From: a virus
Strand: one strand, 5' to 3'
IMG/VR virus record: IMGVR_UViG_3300015189_000007
Span: 1 to 44,703 of that record
DNA length: 44,703 nucleotides
Part shown: positions 22,608 through 31,182 of the stretch, piece after piece
How positions within the stretch are numbered: the first letter of the stretch is position 1
Layout of the letters: each line of letters starts with the position of its first letter
Notes under the pieces: model-generated
What the model saw: only the letters and a program-made list of their open reading frames with translations
Told to the model about the DNA's origin: nothing
Databases searched by the model: none
Position numbers and translations under genes: made by a program

Positions 22608-23126
22608 CTAGCCCTGCTTGGCCCAGGTGCCGATGACGGCGTCGATGACCCAGCCGTCGACGCCGTCGCAATAGATCCGGACCGAGTCGCCGAGGCGATC
22701 GCCCGAGCCTGTGTTGATGAGGTCCTTGTCGTCGACCGAGGTGAGGCCGTTGCCCCGGATGTGGTCCGCGGCCGCGGGGCTGATCGAGAGCCCGGTCCCG
22801 ACGCTGAGCGCGCCCGTCTCGAACTCGTACCAGACGCCCTTGGTCGCGGCCGCGGCGGCCGGCAGGGTGAACACCGCGTCGACGGCGCCAACGAAGCGCT
22901 CGCCGCTCTGGGCTGCCGTCAGGGCCGCAGTGGCGGCCGCGAGGTTGACCTTCTTTCGGATCCCGGACACCTGCTTGTTGGCGTCGAGGATCACGGCAGC
23001 GCTCGCTCCGGCGGCGCCGGCCGTCGGATCCAGCAGCGTCTGGATCACCTCGATCGCGGCGGAGTAGTCCGTCGCGCGGCCGTCGGCCGAGGTGCGGCCC
23101 GACGGCGTGGGTCGGGTGAGCGCCAT
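22608..23126 (-). CDS. Virion structural protein with beta-knob domain
   Basis: 172 residues. Residues about 75-170 (ERFVGAVDAVFTLPAAAAATKGVWYEFETGALSVGTGLSISP...GDRLGDSVRIYCDGVDGWVIDAVIGTW) match the knob-like beta domain found in many phage surface proteins and fibres. The N-terminal part may hold an anchor helix. Likely head surface protein given its place between scaffold and capsid genes. Confidence 0.55.
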   Translation of the reverse strand: MALTRPTPSGRTSADGRATDYSAAIEVIQTLLDPTAGAAGASAAVILDANKQVSGIRKKVNLAAATAALTAAQSGERFVGAVDAVFTLPAAAAATKGVWYEFETGALSVGTGLSISPAAADHIRGNGLTSVDDKDLINTGSGDRLGDSVRIYCDGVDGWVIDAVIGTWAKQG

Positions 23127-24034
23127 CAGTCGAGCACGCCGGCGTACATGCCGCGCTTCTTGACGGGCTCGCCTTCGTCCTGCCCGGTCATGCTCTTGCG
23201 GACGCCCTCGCTCTTCTCGAGCGCCCCGACGCGGTCGGCGATCTTCGCGACGGCCTCGGCGATCGTCGCCAGGGTCGCGGGACCATCGTCGTCGCCAGCA
23301 TCCTCGCCGACCTTGACGATCGTATTCTCGACCTTGGCCGCCGGCTTGGCGGCCTCGAGCGCCTCGAGACGCTTCGTGACGGGCTCCAGGGCCTCGGTCA
23401 TCGCTGCGACGATGTCGGCCTTCTCCACGGTGTCCTCCTTGGCCTCATCGGCCGATTCGCTGGCTACTGCCTCGTTGACCTCGTCGAGGACGCTGATGAG
23501 CGCCTCGGCGGCCGCTGTCAGCCGCTCCATCCGGGAACCGCTGATCTTCTTGCCGACCTTCGCGACGACCGCCTCGACGGCCTGGCGATCCCGGGTGGCA
23601 TCGCTCGCGTCGCGCTTCGTGATGCCGTCGTCCATGCGGGCGAGCAGGTAGGTCTTGAACTCGGTGAGGTCCTGCTCGACGAGCGCCCGCTTCGTCTCGA
23701 GCGGCTCCGACTGGCCCTTGTCGTCGGTCGCGTAGATCGCCGACCAGAGCACGTCGCGCAGGGTCCAGAAGGCGTCGTCGAGCGCGTCCTGGAGCGTCTG
23801 CCCGGCGATCACCGCGGCGAACGTCTGCGCCTTCTCGACGGGCTCGGCGCTCTTGCCGAGCAGCCAGTCGGCCGCCTTCTGCAGCCAGGTCGCGGCGCTC
23901 GTGCGCCCGGCGACGTCGACCTCGGTCATCGAGCCCTCCTCGTCTCGCTTCAAGATGGCCATGACCCGCGCGTTGGCGCCCTTGTCGACGAGCGCCACCC
24001 GGGTGATCTGCATGTCGGTGAGTCGCTGCGTCAC
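23126..24034 (-). CDS. Capsid scaffold with XkdF-like N-terminal segment
   Basis: 302 residues. The first 30 residues (DMQITRVALVDKGANARVMAIL) look like the end of an XkdF-type protease domain. The rest is helical, acidic and Ala/Glu/Lys-rich with coiled-coil propensity (VAAMTEALEPVTKRLEALEA, ATIAEAVAKIADRVGALEKSEGVRKSM), as in prohead scaffolds. It is coupled to the protease gene by an ATGA/GTGA overlap, so the two look like a split protease-scaffold pair. Confidence 0.7.
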   Translation of the reverse strand: MTQRLTDMQITRVALVDKGANARVMAILKRDEEGSMTEVDVAGRTSAATWLQKAADWLLGKSAEPVEKAQTFAAVIAGQTLQDALDDAFWTLRDVLWSAIYATDDKGQSEPLETKRALVEQDLTEFKTYLLARMDDGITKRDASDATRDRQAVEAVVAKVGKKISGSRMERLTAAAEALISVLDEVNEAVASESADEAKEDTVEKADIVAAMTEALEPVTKRLEALEAAKPAAKVENTIVKVGEDAGDDDGPATLATIAEAVAKIADRVGALEKSEGVRKSMTGQDEGEPVKKRGMYAGVLD

Positions 24035-24441
24035 TCGATCACTCGCTTTCCGTGGCCCGCGACGCTGAACGCGGCGAGCTCACCCTTGGCCACGAGGGCC
24101 CAGATCTCGGGGTCGGGGTAGTGCATCCCGATCACCCAGGAGCCCGCCTTGACGACCTGGTCGCCGGCGGGGAAGTCGACGGGCGCGATGAACGACTCGA
24201 CGGGGTAGCCGATGCGGCTGTCGTCGTGCATCAGGTCGCCCCACGCCTCGCCCTTGGCGACGCCTTCGAGGAAGCCGTGGGCCGCGAGCTCGATGTCCTC
24301 GGCCGTGTACCAATCGCCCTGGGTGTCGGCGGTGTCGGCGGGCCCGCACGGCTCGAGCACGACGCCGTAGGCGATCTGCCGCGGCGTGTCCGATTTGACG
24401 ATCCGGGCCGACATCTCGATCGGCGTCTCGACGAGGCTCAT
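24031..24441 (-). CDS. XkdF-like prohead serine protease
   Basis: 136 residues. AYGVVLEPCGPADTADTQGDWYTAEDIELAAHGFLEG followed by LMHDDSRIGYPVESFIAPVDFPAGDQVVKAGSWVIGMHYPDPEIWALVAKGELAAFSVAG is the XkdF signature, with a conserved His in LMHD and Ser in ESFIAP as likely catalytic residues. It cleaves scaffold and capsid N-termini in related phages. It is shorter than fused protease-scaffold proteins because the scaffold is a separate gene. Confidence 0.85.
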   Translation of the reverse strand: MSLVETPIEMSARIVKSDTPRQIAYGVVLEPCGPADTADTQGDWYTAEDIELAAHGFLEGVAKGEAWGDLMHDDSRIGYPVESFIAPVDFPAGDQVVKAGSWVIGMHYPDPEIWALVAKGELAAFSVAGHGKRVIE

Positions 24442-25292
24442 ACGGCCGACAGCGCCCCGAACGCTCGCTGGCAGTGCGGGTGGCTGATGAGGTGCTGCCC
24501 GGCCTCCTCGAGTGTCCGCTCGGAGTTGTGGGCGAGATCCGGATCGTCGTGCGTCAACCAGCCGCAGTCGGGCCCATCGAAGACGACGACGAGGTCGACG
24601 AGACCCGTCTCGACGTAGCCCGCGATGGCGGCCGCGTTGTAGGCGTTGGCGGTCTCGGTCAGGGCTATGGTCCGGGCCCGGCTGCCGAACAGGTCACGCA
24701 GGCCGGTCAGGTCGTCGACGCCGGTGACGAGCTGCTCGACCGAGTAGCCGCGCGACACGGCGACCTCGACGCGATCGCGCAGGATGTCGCGGGTCGTGTC
24801 GGTGATCTGGCTGACCTGGGTGGCGAGCCGCTCGCGGATCGGCGCGGTCGTCGGGCCCTCGAGCTCGAAGGCCAGCTCGATCGCGAGCTCGTCGGCGACC
24901 TGGGCGAAGGCGAGCTCGCCGAGGTCGACGTAGACGTCGGCCAGGATCTCGCTCAGGAGGCGGACCTCGGCCGTCCAGTCGAAGCTGTCGGGATCGATCG
25001 GGAAGGCGGTGTCCTTCTGGACGACACCCAGGCGGGCCAGGAAGCCGTCGAAGTACACGACCAGCGCGTCCTGCAGGGACGGCACTAGCTCGGCGATCCG
25101 CGCGTCGCGCGCCCGCAGGGCGGCCGGCTGCGCGGCCTTGATGAGCCGAGCCCGGGCGAAGGCCAGCATCTCGTCGGCGAGTCGGGCGGCGAGGGCGAGG
25201 TCCTCGCGCTTCGCGACGCGGATCATCACGCCGACCGGCATGGACCTGCTGCGCTTCCCGACGTTGATGAGCTCGGCCACGGCGTTCGTCAT
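24438..25292 (-). CDS. Head morphogenesis protein (SPP1 gp7 / Mu F-like)
   Basis: 284 residues. The C-terminal part RARTIALTETANAYNAAAIAGYVETG, then VVVFDGPDCGWLTHDDPDLAHNSERTLEEAGQHLISHPHCQR, is the Mu-F domain, with Cys/His residues and the final HPHC. The N-terminal two-thirds are helical. Located next to the portal gene, its known partner. The start MTNAVAELI at 25292 overlaps the portal stop. Confidence 0.85.
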   Translation of the reverse strand: MTNAVAELINVGKRSRSMPVGVMIRVAKREDLALAARLADEMLAFARARLIKAAQPAALRARDARIAELVPSLQDALVVYFDGFLARLGVVQKDTAFPIDPDSFDWTAEVRLLSEILADVYVDLGELAFAQVADELAIELAFELEGPTTAPIRERLATQVSQITDTTRDILRDRVEVAVSRGYSVEQLVTGVDDLTGLRDLFGSRARTIALTETANAYNAAAIAGYVETGLVDLVVVFDGPDCGWLTHDDPDLAHNSERTLEEAGQHLISHPHCQRAFGALSAV

Positions 25293-26791
25293 GCCGCCAC
25301 CTGGTCGCCGTCGAGGAGCTCGGTCAGGCGCTTGCGGAAGCTCACGAGCTCGACGACCTCGTCGGTCCACTGCTTGGCGATGAGCGCCGCGGTGACCGGG
25401 TCGAGGCCGCCGGCGCCGCCCGAGGAGGCAGGGGCGCCGGCGGCTGCGGTGTTGTAGGCCTTGGCCATCTCCGGGGGCAGGTCGTCGAGGCCGTAGAACC
25501 GCGCGATCGCGCCCTTGGTGATGACGCCCATGTCGTTGAGCGCCTGGGTCACGATGATGTCCTTGGCGAGGTCCCGCGTGTCGAGCCGCTTCGCCTTGAG
25601 CTCGATGGCCTTGAGGTCGAGCCCCTTCGAGCCGAGGAGCGCCCGGTTGAGGCGCTGCTCCCACGTCTCCTGCCGGGGCTGGACGACCGAATCGTTGTAG
25701 ATCTGGGTCATCTCGACGGCGGTGGATCCACCGAGCGAGCCGACGATCGGCCAGCCGACGCGGTAGGGCGGCATCCCGTGGCTGATGCAGATCTCGAGGG
25801 CGTTGTCCTGCTTGTACAGCCGGAAGCTCGCGTCCTTGACGTCGGCGCTGAGGCGCTCGAACCGGAGCTTCGGCTGGACGGCGTCGTCGCCCGGCATGCC
25901 CGGGATCGGGATCACGATCGTCCGGTGCGGGTCGCCCTTGATCGCCCGGAAGTGGTCGAGGATCGTCGTCTCGAGGGCGGGGCTGATGTCGGCGCCCTCG
26001 ACCACCACGGCGTACGAGGGGACGGCGTTGTTGTCGAAGAAGCGGATGTTGAAGTCCGCCTGGGCGCGCCAGCCGGCGATCGCGGCGAGGGCCGGGATGT
26101 GGTCAGGCAGGCCGTAGTAGCTCGAGCGCGGGGTGTAGTTCCGGATGACGATGAGCTCGTTGCCCGCCCAGGAGGCCGCCACGGTCCGGTCGTCCCAGGC
26201 TCCGCTGTCCTTGTGGACCGTGCCCTCGATGCCGTAGCGCTTGAACCAGACGTTCTTCTGGCCGCGCTTCTGGGCGAATCGCTTGCCGTCGGTGTGGGCC
26301 CGGATCGTGTGCGACGGGACGTGCCAGATCCCGTCGGGCTGGCGGTTCGTGCTCTCGCGCCCGACCTCGAGCGTGGCCCAGCCGATCGACTCGAAGTCCT
26401 GGTGCGCCTGCTGGATCCGCTGGGCAAACGACTCGTCGCCGCGCGCGTCCTCCTCGACCGACTCGACGAACGTGGACCAGCGCTCCTCGTCGGCCGTGCC
26501 GCCGCCCTCGGCGACGTCGTCCTTGACCCGGACCTCGAAACCGCGGCCGGCGACGTCGATCGCCTTCTGCTTCGAGCACCGCGCGTGGAGGGTGTTGCCC
26601 TCGAGCATCGACGCCAGCTGGTCAAGGTCGTAGAGCGGGCGGACCAGGCCCGTCTCGCCGCCGGTGCGCGAGTAGGTGAACGGATCCTCGTTGACCTGCT
26701 GGCTGGCCGACTCGGCCTTCTGGATCCGGGCGCCGTCGGGGCCCTCGATGATCCAGGCCTTCGACAGGATCGGGCGCTGCGTCTCGGTCAT
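25289..26791 (-). CDS. Portal protein
   Basis: 500 residues. The pattern DPFTYSRTGGETGLVRPLYDLDQLASMLEGNTLHARCSKQKAIDVAGRGFEV, SIGWATLEV, HVPSHTIRAHTDGKRF, YYGLPDHIPALAAIAGW and FFDNNAVPSYAVVVEG is that of PBSX/phage portal family proteins. The C-terminus holds the DPVTAALIAKQWTDEVVEL helix. It lies between the large terminase and the Mu-F protein, the normal order. Confidence 0.93.
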   Translation of the reverse strand: MTETQRPILSKAWIIEGPDGARIQKAESASQQVNEDPFTYSRTGGETGLVRPLYDLDQLASMLEGNTLHARCSKQKAIDVAGRGFEVRVKDDVAEGGGTADEERWSTFVESVEEDARGDESFAQRIQQAHQDFESIGWATLEVGRESTNRQPDGIWHVPSHTIRAHTDGKRFAQKRGQKNVWFKRYGIEGTVHKDSGAWDDRTVAASWAGNELIVIRNYTPRSSYYGLPDHIPALAAIAGWRAQADFNIRFFDNNAVPSYAVVVEGADISPALETTILDHFRAIKGDPHRTIVIPIPGMPGDDAVQPKLRFERLSADVKDASFRLYKQDNALEICISHGMPPYRVGWPIVGSLGGSTAVEMTQIYNDSVVQPRQETWEQRLNRALLGSKGLDLKAIELKAKRLDTRDLAKDIIVTQALNDMGVITKGAIARFYGLDDLPPEMAKAYNTAAAGAPASSGGAGGLDPVTAALIAKQWTDEVVELVSFRKRLTELLDGDQVAA

Positions 26792-28302
26792 GCCGCCTTC
26801 GGCTCCTTGGACCGCACGTCGAGCACGCGGCCGTAGGCGCGACGGCGGAGCTGGACCGCGACGCCGGCCGCCATGACGTCGTCGTCGTGGTAGCCCTCCT
26901 GGGCCTCGGGCTTGCCGTCGTCGTTGTAGGCGAAGACCCCGAACTGGTCGACCGTGCCGGCGTCGTGGAGGATCAGCGTCTCGGTGCGCAGCGCCTGCTC
27001 GAGCTCGTCGACCAGGACCGGACGGGTGGCGCTCGACGTGAGCCAGCCGAGGCGCTTGTCCCTGGCTCGGTAGAGGTGGTACGGCGCGTCGAGCGACCAG
27101 AGCTTCGTGAGCGCCAGGAGGACCGCGTGCCCGTGGTTGTTGCGCTCGACCCCGAGCAGCACCGGGGCGCGGTTCGTGGCGTCGGCGTGCTTGCCGTAGC
27201 GGCGGGCCAGGGCGTCGAGCTTCGTCGCGTAGACGTCGGGTGTCCAGCGACCGCGGATCCTCGCGACCTGCTCGCCCGTGTCGCGCTCGAGCACCGTCGC
27301 CGAGCTCCAGTCCGACGTCGCCAGGCCCTCGCCGACGTCGGCACCGACGACGTAGACCTTGCCGGCGACGGGATCCCGGTAGTAGGTGACGCCCTTCTCG
27401 GCGTCACGACCGGCCTCGATCGGCTGGCGGGCGAGGTCCTCGCCGCGGAAGACGGTGCGCCCGGTGGCGATGATCGCCTCGACGTCGTTGGCCGGGTACT
27501 CCTGGGCGAACTCGGCATCGTCGAGCTGCTCGAGCTCGGCGCGCTGTCGCTCCCGCCAGCCCTTCGCCCGGCGGTCCGGATGGGCGCTGAACGGGATGAA
27601 CACGGCCTTCCAGCCGTTCGTGCCGGCCTTGGCCGCGAGGTACACCTGCGAGTGGAGCGCGCCCTGGCCGTTGGCCGAGCTGACCGAGATGATCTGGCCC
27701 TTCTCGGCGACGGGCTTGATGGCCAGGAAGATCTTGCGGGCGAAGGGCTGGTGCGCGTGCTCGTCGAGGATGACCAGCTGGGCCGTGCGCGAGCGGCCCA
27801 CGTTCTCGGTCGCGGGCAGTGCCTCGATCTCGGAGCCGAGCCCAGGGAACGTGATCTTCCGCGTGAGCGGGTTGGCCCGCGGCCGCCAGGCGATCGGCAG
27901 CCGGTTGTAGATGTAGACGACCTTCGCGATGAACTTGTCGGCGTCGTCCTGGCGGCGGCTGACGACGAGCACGGACTGGCCGGGGCGGCGGATCGCAAAC
28001 CACAGGGCGTAGATGGCCGCCAGCCACGACACGCCGAGCTGGCGCGCCTTGAGCACGACGCTCAGTCGCTCGAGGACCCACAGCGCGAGCAGCTGGAACT
28101 GCCAGCTCCAGCCCGCGGTCGAGAAGGGGATCTCGTCGCCGGCGGCGTCCTGGATCCGGCAGTGGCGCGCGAACGTGCCGACGTCCGCGACGGCCGCGGC
28201 GCCCTCGCGCTCGGCGGCCGACTGCTCGGAGTTGGGATCCAGGCGCTCGGCGACGATCGCGAAGGCGTTGCGGTGGCGCGGAGCGGCGACGGTGAGGCCC
28301 AT
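26788..28302 (-). CDS. Terminase large subunit
   Basis: 504 residues. A Walker A variant KARQLGVS lies at 85-92, Walker B LVILDE at 176-181, and coupling motif VSSANGQG near 215. The nuclease domain has VVGADVGEG (first Asp), GVERNNHGHAV, and DDDVMAAGVA near the C-terminus. This is the DNA-packaging motor and headful or cos nuclease. The ATG at 28302 overlaps the small-subunit stop (TGATG); an in-frame start at 28365 would add Arg/Pro-rich residues and is rejected. Confidence 0.95.
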   Translation of the reverse strand: MGLTVAAPRHRNAFAIVAERLDPNSEQSAAEREGAAAVADVGTFARHCRIQDAAGDEIPFSTAGWSWQFQLLALWVLERLSVVLKARQLGVSWLAAIYALWFAIRRPGQSVLVVSRRQDDADKFIAKVVYIYNRLPIAWRPRANPLTRKITFPGLGSEIEALPATENVGRSRTAQLVILDEHAHQPFARKIFLAIKPVAEKGQIISVSSANGQGALHSQVYLAAKAGTNGWKAVFIPFSAHPDRRAKGWRERQRAELEQLDDAEFAQEYPANDVEAIIATGRTVFRGEDLARQPIEAGRDAEKGVTYYRDPVAGKVYVVGADVGEGLATSDWSSATVLERDTGEQVARIRGRWTPDVYATKLDALARRYGKHADATNRAPVLLGVERNNHGHAVLLALTKLWSLDAPYHLYRARDKRLGWLTSSATRPVLVDELEQALRTETLILHDAGTVDQFGVFAYNDDGKPEAQEGYHDDDVMAAGVAVQLRRRAYGRVLDVRSKEPKAA

Positions 28303-28892
28303 CAGTGCAGCGCCCCGGGTCGCTCGTATTCCTGGGCGAGCTCCGCCATCCGGCCGGCGGCCCACGTCGAGATCTCCAGGCGCCGGCTCTTCGGCACGGC
28401 GCGCTCGAGGAGCTCGGCGACGAAGGTCATGAGCAGGCTCGCGGCGCGCTCGTCGAGGGCAGCCAGGCGGTCGGCGACGTCGGCGTCGACCGCGGCCTTG
28501 GCGGTGCGGGCCGCCGCGCGAATCGCCTGCTCGTAGATCGAGATGCTGGCGGCGAGGTCGATCGCGGTCGCCGCGGCTCTTTCCTTGTCCTCGGAGCTCG
28601 CGTCCTGGAGGACCTGCGACGCCGCCTCGAGGAAGCCGTCGGCGTGCTGGACGGTCTTCGCGAGCAGGGCGAACGGATCACCCGTTCCTCGCGGAATGCC
28701 GAGCTTCGCGACGGCGGCCTCCGCGGCCTCGGTCTTGGCGTGCTGCTTGCCGGTCGGCGTGTTGCCGAAGTGCCACTTGCAGGAGCCGGATCCCTTGTGG
28801 TTCGTGCCCGACCCCTTGCTGCGGCGACAGGGCGTGCCGGCCTGGTTCTTGGCCCCGCAGTGGCGCTTCGGGTCGTACTCGATCGCCGTCAT
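28302..28892 (-). CDS. Terminase small subunit with N-terminal zinc motif
   Basis: 196 residues. The N-terminus has CGAKNQAGTPCRR...SCKWHFGNTPTGKQHA, the cysteine/histidine motif of many phage HGNP-type terminase small subunits. The remainder is helical with a coiled-coil centre (ERAAATAIDLAASISIYEQAIRAAARTAKAAVDADVADRLAAL). Directly upstream of the large subunit. Contains a parS-like site in the coding sequence. Confidence 0.75.
   Translation of the reverse strand: MTAIEYDPKRHCGAKNQAGTPCRRSKGSGTNHKGSGSCKWHFGNTPTGKQHAKTEAAEAAVAKLGIPRGTGDPFALLAKTVQHADGFLEAASQVLQDASSEDKERAAATAIDLAASISIYEQAIRAAARTAKAAVDADVADRLAALDERAASLLMTFVAELLERAVPKSRRLEISTWAAGRMAELAQEYERPGALH
28684..28697. repeat. parS-like palindrome, site 3
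   Basis: GTTCCTCGCGGAAT, 13 of 14 identical to the perfect palindrome at 33976. It lies within the terminase small-subunit gene. Confidence 0.5.
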
Positions 28893-29176
28893 GCCGGCAC
28901 CGTCGCCATCGGGCGCACGCCGGCTTCGCGCATGAGGCCCCACCAGGCGTCGGTCTGCGGCTTGATCCGCTCGACCTCGACCGGCGCCGGCGACTCGGCG
29001 AAGGCGATCGAATGGAGGTTCACCGGGCCCACGACCCGGTTGAAGCAGGGCCCGTCGGCCTGCCGCGACGGCCGCGTCGGGCGGCACACGAAGCGACGGA
29101 CCCCCGGCTCACGCACGAGCGTGAAGACCAGAAGATCCGCTGCATCGCGGGTCGCCCGACAGGCCGCGCAGATCAC
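28889..29176 (-). CDS. Small zinc-binding hypothetical protein, 95 residues
   Basis: VICAACRATRDAADLLVF has a CxxC pair, and FVCRPTRP with GPCFNR supplies further cysteines, so a small zinc ribbon is likely. GTG start at 29176 immediately after the preceding stop; its own stop overlaps the terminase small-subunit ATG. Such proteins between lysis and packaging genes are often HNH-like or packaging cofactors, but no HNH motif is seen. Confidence 0.6.
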   Translation of the reverse strand: MICAACRATRDAADLLVFTLVREPGVRRFVCRPTRPSRQADGPCFNRVVGPVNLHSIAFAESPAPVEVERIKPQTDAWWGLMREAGVRPMATVPA

Positions 29177-29518
29177 TCAGATGCCGCCGTCGGCCGGACG
29201 GTGCGCATCGATGGCGGCGGTCACGTCCGATGCCGTGATGCCCTCGACGCTGGCTGTCGGCTCCGGAGGCGGCGTGACCGAGGCGACGACCGCGGCGCCG
29301 TTGTTGACCGGCGTCCCGACCGGCAGGTTCGGGTTGGCCATCGCCGTGGTCCCGCCCTCTGCGGGCAGCAGCAGGACCGCCTCGATGAAGACGACGACGA
29401 GCGCCACCTGCTCGCCGGACAGGCCGAGGCCGAAGCCCATGGCCATGGCGAGGCCCGAGCGGACGACGAGCATCAGCCGCTGGGGGTTGCGCTTGATGAG
29501 GTCGAGCAGGGCGTTCAC
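29177..29518 (-). CDS. Putative holin-like membrane protein
   Basis: 113 residues. VNALLDLIKRNPQRLMLVVRSGLAMAMGFGLGLSGEQVALVVVFIEAVLLL gives two membrane spans with a short GLSGEQ turn, as in small membrane proteins of actinophage lysis cassettes. The Ala/Pro/Thr-rich C-terminal tail is unstructured. Located just downstream of the putative endolysin. GTG start overlaps the previous stop. Confidence 0.6.
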   Translation of the reverse strand: MNALLDLIKRNPQRLMLVVRSGLAMAMGFGLGLSGEQVALVVVFIEAVLLLPAEGGTTAMANPNLPVGTPVNNGAAVVASVTPPPEPTASVEGITASDVTAAIDAHRPADGGI

Positions 29519-29682
29519 GACGACGACTTCTTGGTCGACGTCGGCGCGGGCGCCTCGGGCGCCTCGACGACCTCGACGACCTCTTCGGGGACCGCCGGGG
29601 CGTGCTTCTTGCACAGCGGGCCCACCTGACGCTTGTCGCAGTTGGCGGTTCGGCAGCGCTGCAGGACAGGGGGTACGGCCAC
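29515..29682 (-). CDS. Small zinc-binding protein, 55 residues
   Basis: VAVPPVLQRCRTANCDKRQVGPLCKKHAP has four zinc ligands (CRTANC, C..H), followed by an acidic Glu/Val/Pro tail ending KKSSS. GTG start at 29682. The stop overlaps the GTG of the holin-like gene. No family recognised. Confidence 0.5.
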   Translation of the reverse strand: MAVPPVLQRCRTANCDKRQVGPLCKKHAPAVPEEVVEVVEAPEAPAPTSTKKSSS

Positions 29683-29685
29683 GGC

Positions 29686-29832
29686 TCAGGCCTCCGGGGC
29701 TTCGTGGGCGACGGCGGCGTCGTCCTCGCCGGCGATCGGCTCCGTGTCGTCGGGGTGGGTCGGCACGGGATCGGTCGGGACGTCGGGGTCGAGCTCGTCG
29801 TCGACGACGCCCTGGTCGCGGGGTTCGGTCAT
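29686..29832 (-). CDS. Small acidic protein, 48 residues
   Basis: MTEPRDQGVVDDELDPDVPTD: an Asp/Glu/Pro-rich peptide with no hydrophobic core, probably disordered. The ATG overlaps the endolysin stop. Function unknown. Confidence 0.45.
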   Translation of the reverse strand: MTEPRDQGVVDDELDPDVPTDPVPTHPDDTEPIAGEDDAAVAHEAPEA

Positions 29833-30686
29833 CGGATCTCCTTCGAGTACTTCGCGCTGATGTAGAGGCCTTTGCCCGGGCCGAGGACCGCGTCGCCCCG
29901 AGAGCCGTCCAGCAGACGGACGAGCGTCGCGGTGACGCGCGCGCCCTTCGCCGGCCAGCGATAGGTCTTCGGCGGCGTGCAGCGGGCCGAGAAGCCGCCT
30001 GTCGGCTTCGGTGGCTCGCGTCGCTGGATCACGCCGCAGACCACGACGTAGGACAGGAACGTGCCGGCCGGGACCGCCGCACGGTAGTTCGGGACGACGT
30101 CGCGCCCGAAGGCAGCCCACACGAAGCCCAGGCCGACGCGCTTCGGAACGCCGTTGATGGTGCCGACGATGAGGCGGCCGGCCGCCTTCTTCATCAGCTC
30201 GCGGTCGTAGACCGACCCGTCGTGGCGGAAGACGCCGGCGGCGCGCCCGTCGGCCAGGGGGTCATACGTCGCGTGCAGCGTCTCGGCGATCGCGTGGCCA
30301 CCGCGGAACCCTCGACCGGCGTCGTACTTCGAGTCGGCGATGGGCCCGTAGTCGACCTGGATGATGCAGCTCTGGCCGGCCTTCCGGCGGCGCTCGTACT
30401 CGGGCCAGGTCACGCGCAGGGCGCCCGTCCGGACCTCCGTGTAGACGCCGTAGCGCTCACCCGAGACGCGGGCGACCTGCGAGAGGTTCAGCCCGGGCGA
30501 CCGGGGATCCGGGATGGGCTCGTCGGTCTGCAGGCGGATGGTCCGGCCGCTCGGGTCCTTGGCCCCGCACGTCGAGTGGTCGATGTGGGTGCTGCAGGCG
30601 TGCCCCGAGCAGTCGACCGGCCCGGTCGGTCCGGCGCCGATCTGAAAGGACGGGTCTGCGACGTAGTTCGGACAGGTCGGCGGCAT
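29829..30686 (-). CDS. Putative endolysin of papain-like (cysteine peptidase) type with SH3-like domain
   Basis: 285 residues. C26 (VDCSG), H131 (RGGHAIAE) and D142 (YDPLADGR) have the order and spacing of a papain-like Cys-His-Asp triad, in the setting CIIQVDYGPIADSKYDAGRGFRGGHA. The last 45 residues (YRWPAKGARVTATLVRLLDGSRGDAVLGPGKGLYISAKYSKEI) resemble a bacterial SH3 wall-binding domain. Placement with small membrane proteins suggests a wall-cleaving lysin. No signal peptide, so export would rely on a holin. Confidence 0.6.
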   Translation of the reverse strand: MPPTCPNYVADPSFQIGAGPTGPVDCSGHACSTHIDHSTCGAKDPSGRTIRLQTDEPIPDPRSPGLNLSQVARVSGERYGVYTEVRTGALRVTWPEYERRRKAGQSCIIQVDYGPIADSKYDAGRGFRGGHAIAETLHATYDPLADGRAAGVFRHDGSVYDRELMKKAAGRLIVGTINGVPKRVGLGFVWAAFGRDVVPNYRAAVPAGTFLSYVVVCGVIQRREPPKPTGGFSARCTPPKTYRWPAKGARVTATLVRLLDGSRGDAVLGPGKGLYISAKYSKEIR

Positions 30687-30796
30687 CAGTCTCGCTCCCT
30701 CATGGACATACCGCGGCGGTCCCAGCCGGGGCGTGTCGGGAATGGCGCGATCACCAGCCGCAGCGCCCGGGCGAATCGGCGGAGGTAGCGCTTCAT
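30686..30796 (-). CDS. Basic 36-residue peptide
   Basis: MKRYLRRFARALRLVIAPFPTRPGWDRRG: an amphipathic, strongly basic peptide. Start and stop both overlap neighbours. Could be a small lysis accessory; no assignment. Confidence 0.45.
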   Translation of the reverse strand: MKRYLRRFARALRLVIAPFPTRPGWDRRGMSMRERD

Positions 30797-31182
30797 GGCT
30801 TGACGTCGTCGCGCAGGAGGAGGGCCCGCGTCCGCGCGACGACGTGCCGGCGATGCAGGTCCCAGCGCATACGAAGCCACGCGCCGACCGCGATCGCGAT
30901 GGCGAACAGGAGCCAGATGCCGAACCGACCGACGACGCGCGTCCAGCTCGCGTCGTCGCCGAGGTAGGTCGTCGCGGTCTGGATCCCGTAGAACACGAGG
31001 CCCGCGGCCGCGGTCATCAGGAACGTGATCACGGCGAGCTCGGCCGGCCGGGCGAGGCGTGCCGAGTAGGTGGGGTGGACGGCCGCCCAGCCGACGCCGA
31101 GGACGCCGAACAGCAGACCGCCGACGAAGTTGGCGATCGTCGAGAGCGGGGTCCAGACCTCGGTCAGCTGATCCAGCGTCAT
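30793..31182 (-). CDS. Three-span membrane protein, 129 residues
   Basis: Hydrophobic segments at about 14-38 (TIANFVGGLLFGVLGVGWAAV), 48-70 (LAVITFLMTAAAGLVFYGI) and 86-106 (FGIWLLFAIAIAVGAWLRM), then a basic tail. Start chosen at ATG 31182, which overlaps the upstream stop; a start at 31257 would lie inside the previous gene. Membership in the lysis cassette is inferred from position; a second holin or an antiholin is possible. Confidence 0.55.
   Translation of the reverse strand: MTLDQLTEVWTPLSTIANFVGGLLFGVLGVGWAAVHPTYSARLARPAELAVITFLMTAAAGLVFYGIQTATTYLGDDASWTRVVGRFGIWLLFAIAIAVGAWLRMRWDLHRRHVVARTRALLLRDDVKP

Noticed and set aside
29177-29614. Longer start of the holin-like gene at 29614
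   Set aside because: It would add an Arg/Gly-rich non-coding-looking extension and overlap the 55-residue zinc protein; the GTG at 29518 is coupled to the previous stop.
26887-30788. Long plus-strand open frames of 549 and 827 codons opposite the terminase and lysis genes
   Set aside because: Same antisense shadow effect; the minus-strand frames carry recognised motifs (terminase Walker motifs, Cys-His-Asp lysin residues).
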